Below, piece after piece: positions 5,266 through 8,211 of a DNA stretch of 8,211 nucleotides; positions within the stretch are counted from its first letter, which is position 1; each line of letters begins with the position of its first letter. The translations under genes and the position numbers were made by a program. The DNA lies in the NCBI GenBank assembly GCA_902492825.1, contig CABUMZ010000090.1:1-8211 (forward strand), written 5' to 3'. Under the pieces are notes generated by a model, which saw nothing but the letters and a program-made list of their open reading frames with translations, made no database searches and was not told where the DNA came from. The DNA is from an uncultured Collinsella sp. Its GTDB lineage: Bacteria; Actinomycetota; Coriobacteriia; Coriobacteriales; Coriobacteriaceae.

Positions 5266-6900
5266 TCATCCAGGCATCGAAATGACCTCGTCACAGGCGG
5301 CAAGCATCTCCTCGTCATGAGTGACAACGATTACAATATGGTCTCTCTTAACTTCGTGAAGCAATTTGATCAGCGCGCCTCGACTCTTCGCATCAAGTGC
5401 TGAGGTCGGTTCATCAAAAAGCATAACGTCCGGCGATTTCAACAGCTGTCTCACAATTGCAATCTTTTGCTTCTCCCCGCCGGACACCCCTCCTTTCCCG
5501 CCGTCAAGCATCGCCGCTGCCCCGTTCTCCACAGAGGCAATCATTTCGTCTAGCCCCAATATGGCAAGCATCCGATTCAGCTTATCCATCTCGTAATCAT
5601 CAGAAAGCAGCGTAAGATTATCGAGAATCGTCCCCTCAACGATAGGGGGTTCTTGCTCCGTAATGCTGACTCGACACCGCCGCAATGCGTATCGGTCGAT
5701 GCAACGCTGTGACACCCCGTCGTAGCGAACGGCCCCTTCTGTGTCATCTGGATATAACCCCAATATCACTGACAGCAGTGAGCTCTTCCCCGAACCATTC
5801 GGCCCCGAGATTCCATATAGCCGACCCCTGGAAAACACGAGCCCCTCAATGCTTAAAGCGACCCTTTCCGCCCCTGGATAACGTAGCTTGATGTTCTCAA
5901 GACGGATTTCCTCAATCGGATCAAGCGCCAATTTGCCATTCGCTTCAACCGGGACATCCCAAATTCTTTTCAGCCGCTCATAGCATACGCGATTAGTCTG
6001 GTAATCCCTTCCCCAGCCCAACAAATACTGTACCGCTGAGCTTAAGTTCGAATAATATCCAACAGCAGTCACGAGAAAACCAGGCAACAGTCTCCCGCCC
6101 ATCACTTCAACCGCGCCCACAGCAAGAAGACATCCTTGAGCGGCGGAAGCGACCAACGCGTTGCCAAAGGTAAATCTAGACCCTACTTCCTGATTTGCTC
6201 TCATCGTTGGATAGAGCCCATTAAAAGCTTCGACCAGTACAGCGCGGGACCTATCGAACAAAGCATGTTTGCGGATGAAATCAACTTTCTCCAACTGATC
6301 TTGTAGACAGGAAAAAAACCTCGCGCTCTGCTCTTGTACGTCAAAACTTCTCTCAAACAGCCTTGCGCGTGAAACCGCATAAAAAGCGGCACTCGCTGCC
6401 GCAAGAACAAGGCAGACCACACTCAACTTGATATTCAGGCTACCGAGAACAAACAGGGCGGACAAAAGGGTGATAACGTTGCTTGAAACCCCCACAACCG
6501 AGTTGATTACGAAGATGACAAGGTCATTAGCGTCGTGATTGATTTGCTGGTTATAATACGACGCGTTGAAGCCCTCGAAGAATGCCTGGGGAAGGTGCTT
6601 CACGTGCTCAAGCGTATCCGCATTTAAGCCGAACCCCGCATGCGACTGAAGGTTGATGTACAGCATCTCTGAGCAATACACTAGTCCCGCTCGAACCGCT
6701 TGGACCGCAACCAAAATAAGGCAACAAACGAGAACGGCGGCAAGATCGGCGCTGGCCGGCATCGCCAATCGGTTTACCACTATGCCGGTAAGAAAGGGAC
6801 CCGCAAGCGCAAGCAGCCCGACCAAAACTGTTACGACAAGATAGGCGTAGAATCGACCGCCCAGTATATATTTTCTACAGAGATTAAGCATCAGCCTCAT
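5266..6900 (-). CDS. ABC exporter, fused permease and ATPase, probable RiPP peptide exporter
   Basis: This predicted inner-membrane half-transporter (544 residues from this start) would act as a dimer to export the modified peptide. The N-terminal half is an ABC exporter membrane domain with hydrophobic segments at about 20-45, 58-80, 133-160, 162-182 and 248-290 (numbered from GTG 6912). The nucleotide-binding domain has Walker A SGPNGSGKSS (369-378), Q-loop Q420, signature VSGGEKQ (476-482), Walker B VMLFDEPTSALD (496-507) and the switch H532, all intact. There is no N-terminal C39 peptidase domain, so leader removal must be done elsewhere. ATG 6900 is preceded by GGGGC at close spacing and overlaps the maturase gene by 17 bp; GTG 6912 (29-bp overlap) and ATG 6891 are alternatives. 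The protein ends soon after the H-loop (DEVISMPG), a little short for the family. A lipid or drug exporter is possible from sequence alone; the neighbour favours peptide export. Confidence 0.87.
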   Translation of the reverse strand: MRLMLNLCRKYILGGRFYAYLVVTVLVGLLALAGPFLTGIVVNRLAMPASADLAAVLVCCLILVAVQAVRAGLVYCSEMLYINLQSHAGFGLNADTLEHVKHLPQAFFEGFNASYYNQQINHDANDLVIFVINSVVGVSSNVITLLSALFVLGSLNIKLSVVCLVLAAASAAFYAVSRARLFERSFDVQEQSARFFSCLQDQLEKVDFIRKHALFDRSRAVLVEAFNGLYPTMRANQEVGSRFTFGNALVASAAQGCLLAVGAVEVMGGRLLPGFLVTAVGYYSNLSSAVQYLLGWGRDYQTNRVCYERLKRIWDVPVEANGKLALDPIEEIRLENIKLRYPGAERVALSIEGLVFSRGRLYGISGPNGSGKSSLLSVILGLYPDDTEGAVRYDGVSQRCIDRYALRRCRVSITEQEPPIVEGTILDNLTLLSDDYEMDKLNRMLAILGLDEMIASVENGAAAMLDGGKGGVSGGEKQKIAIVRQLLKSPDVMLFDEPTSALDAKSRGALIKLLHEVKRDHIVIVVTHDEEMLAACDEVISMPG

Positions 6901-8182
6901 TTTGCCCCGCACCCCGTTTTGCCGTATTCATCATCTGGGAGAGCAGCATTTTTTGCTCGGCATCATACCGGAAGGAAACGCAACGTTTCCCCTCACCGTT
7001 TAAGGCGTGGTTGGGGCACCCTCCCATGCACATGGGAAAAGCAAAGCACTCTTGGCATTCCGGGTCATCCGGCTCATATGCCATCCAGTTAATCATGTTC
7101 TTGCTCAACATTGGCGGCTCGAAAATAGTTCCGACCCTCCGCTCCTTCATTCCAATGTCATCCCAGCACTTATACAAATCTCCGACGGGATCAACCACGT
7201 ACGAGTTGATTCCAACGGCGCAACATATCCCGAAATTCGTCCCACCAAAAGGTTGAACTTTGAAACCCCGCGCAATTGCCCTTTTATAAAACTCAGTCTC
7301 CTCATACGAGAACTCTTTTACAGTAAAGCAGTGGCTGTCGTTCGCACATACCTGATTGATATCGTCAACAGGGGCTAAATAGAAGTGAACCTTATTCATC
7401 AGGCCATTTAGCTCGAGATAATCCAATAGCTCTTGAGCGGCCTCGATGTTGGTCTTGTCGACGTTGCTCCTTATCGAAATATCGATGATGTCGGCACACT
7501 CTTTGACGTTCTTGAGAATACGTTCGTATGTAGGGCTTCCGTCGTGAAGAATCCTTCTCGAATCGTGATCCGACTTCGATCCATCTATAGTCACTTGCGC
7601 GCTCGTCACACCACATGCCGCGAGCCTCCTTGCAACATCAGGCGTCAGCAGATAGCCATTTGTCACTATCGATGCGGAATATTCACACGTTGGCCCCACG
7701 ACATCTTTCAGATCCGACGTAATCCGTTCGATCATCTTCATTCCGAGCAGAGGCTCGCCGCCGTACCATCCAACTGAGAGACTTGCGATACCAGGATAGT
7801 AATCTTTCACGAACTTGGAGAGCTGTGTCAAAACCTCCTCGCCCATCGTCGTGTACGCCTGTCCCTTTTCATAGCAGTAGGGACAGCAAAAGTTGCAAGC
7901 CATCGTTGGCGCAATGGTAAGGGACAGAGCAGTATTCGCAAAGCGCGCGGCGCGACTTTGCAACCTGATCTCCCCAAGCTCGTCCCTCTCCTCATTGACT
8001 AGGATGCCTCCCCTTATCAGCTCCGCGACAAGATCATCGGCATCCCGAACGTCCCCTTCTTGAATCCTTTTGAATTTCTGCGCGTATTCCGGATTTAACG
8101 ACAGGATGCCGCCGGTTCGCGCATTCATGATAAGAAGACTTCCGTTATGTTCATGCACCACATTAAATTGCGACAGTTTCAC
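6884..8182 (-). CDS. Radical SAM/SPASM peptide maturase (RiPP-modifying enzyme)
   Basis: This is a 432-residue iron-sulfur enzyme predicted to modify a ribosomal precursor peptide, for example by thioether (sactipeptide/ranthipeptide) or carbon-carbon crosslinks. The N-terminal about 80 residues (SLLIMNARTGGILSLN, then LVAELIRGGILV) look like a small leader-recognition-type domain. The radical SAM core starts at TIAPTMACNFCCPYCYE, with the CX3CX2C cluster ligands C96, C100 and C103, followed by GGEP (141-144) and SIVTNGYLL (171-179). The C-terminal SPASM domain shows C321, G-x4-C (G334, C339), then C376-x2-C379-x5-C385-x3-C389 and C401, enough for two auxiliary 4Fe-4S clusters. The GTG start at 8182 has GGAG (8196-8193) ten bases upstream and forms a GTGA overlap with a preceding frame. 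The substrate gene is not in the window, so the exact chemistry cannot be assigned; anaerobic sulfatase-maturase relatives are less likely given the adjacent exporter. Confidence 0.9.
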   Translation of the reverse strand: MKLSQFNVVHEHNGSLLIMNARTGGILSLNPEYAQKFKRIQEGDVRDADDLVAELIRGGILVNEERDELGEIRLQSRAARFANTALSLTIAPTMACNFCCPYCYEKGQAYTTMGEEVLTQLSKFVKDYYPGIASLSVGWYGGEPLLGMKMIERITSDLKDVVGPTCEYSASIVTNGYLLTPDVARRLAACGVTSAQVTIDGSKSDHDSRRILHDGSPTYERILKNVKECADIIDISIRSNVDKTNIEAAQELLDYLELNGLMNKVHFYLAPVDDINQVCANDSHCFTVKEFSYEETEFYKRAIARGFKVQPFGGTNFGICCAVGINSYVVDPVGDLYKCWDDIGMKERRVGTIFEPPMLSKNMINWMAYEPDDPECQECFAFPMCMGGCPNHALNGEGKRCVSFRYDAEQKMLLSQMMNTAKRGAGQNEADA

Positions 8183-8211
8183 TTCGCACCATCTCCATTT
8201 CCAATCAAATC
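8179..8211 (-). CDS. 3' end of an upstream operon gene (partial, unidentified)
   Basis: A frame open from the window edge reads DLIGNGDGAK and stops at TGA 8181-8179, overlapping the maturase GTG by four bases (GTGA). Such overlaps are typical of co-translated operon partners. It may be the precursor peptide, since such genes usually sit directly upstream of the maturase, or another biosynthetic gene. Only ten codons are visible, so a chance frame cannot be excluded. Confidence 0.35.
   Translation of the reverse strand, partial: DLIGNGDGAK

Noticed and set aside
7433..7777. + strand open frame within the radical SAM gene
   Set aside because: Antisense shadow of a gene with complete cluster-binding cysteines on the - strand.
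1..8211. CRISPR arrays, tRNA or rRNA genes, riboswitches
   Set aside because: No regularly spaced direct repeats, cloverleaf pattern or rRNA-like blocks were seen on either strand by eye.

Overview
The window looks like a chromosomal accessory region from a high-GC actinobacterium of the class Coriobacteriia, perhaps Collinsella or a relative. This rests on the GC-rich codon use of the galE fragment, the style of the insertion-sequence proteins and the frequent GTG/TTG starts. It is an inference from sequence feel, not a database match.

Layout, left to right. (1) The 3' end of a UDP-glucose 4-epimerase gene (galE, + strand, 1-371). (2) A complete, apparently intact IS3-family element of the IS150 group (433-1881, genes on the - strand). 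It has 23-bp terminal inverted repeats, a TGT target duplication, orfA, orfB and an in-phase A7 frameshift site. It sits exactly in the loop of what was a 12-bp-stem terminator downstream of galE. (3) A remnant of a second, different IS3-type element (about 1897-2209), consisting of one end plus a frameshifted orfA. (4) A short high-GC3 gene fragment (2211-2333). (5) A two-gene + strand operon (2411-4370): an SMC/ABC-like AAA ATPase, overlapped by 8 bp by a small protein with an N-terminal cysteine cluster and a D...E-x-K nuclease-like motif. This is the best candidate for an undescribed system, probably anti-phage. (6) A decayed ISXO2/IS1595-like transposase (4549-5064, - strand). (7) A - strand terminator (about 5094-5132). 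(8) A - strand operon of a radical SAM/SPASM peptide maturase followed by a fused permease-ATPase ABC exporter (8182 down to 5266). It is the modification and export part of a RiPP (ribosomally made, modified peptide) cluster, with the precursor peptide gene probably just outside the right edge.

How the parts relate. galE is the conserved anchor. Beyond its terminator the DNA is a mosaic of IS elements and cargo. The ATPase/nuclease pair is bracketed by IS debris on both sides, as defence cassettes often are. The RiPP genes run convergently towards it and are closed off by their own terminator. The maturase and exporter genes overlap, and a further upstream frame (ending ...DGAK) overlaps the maturase start by 4 bp, so the operon continues to the right of the window.
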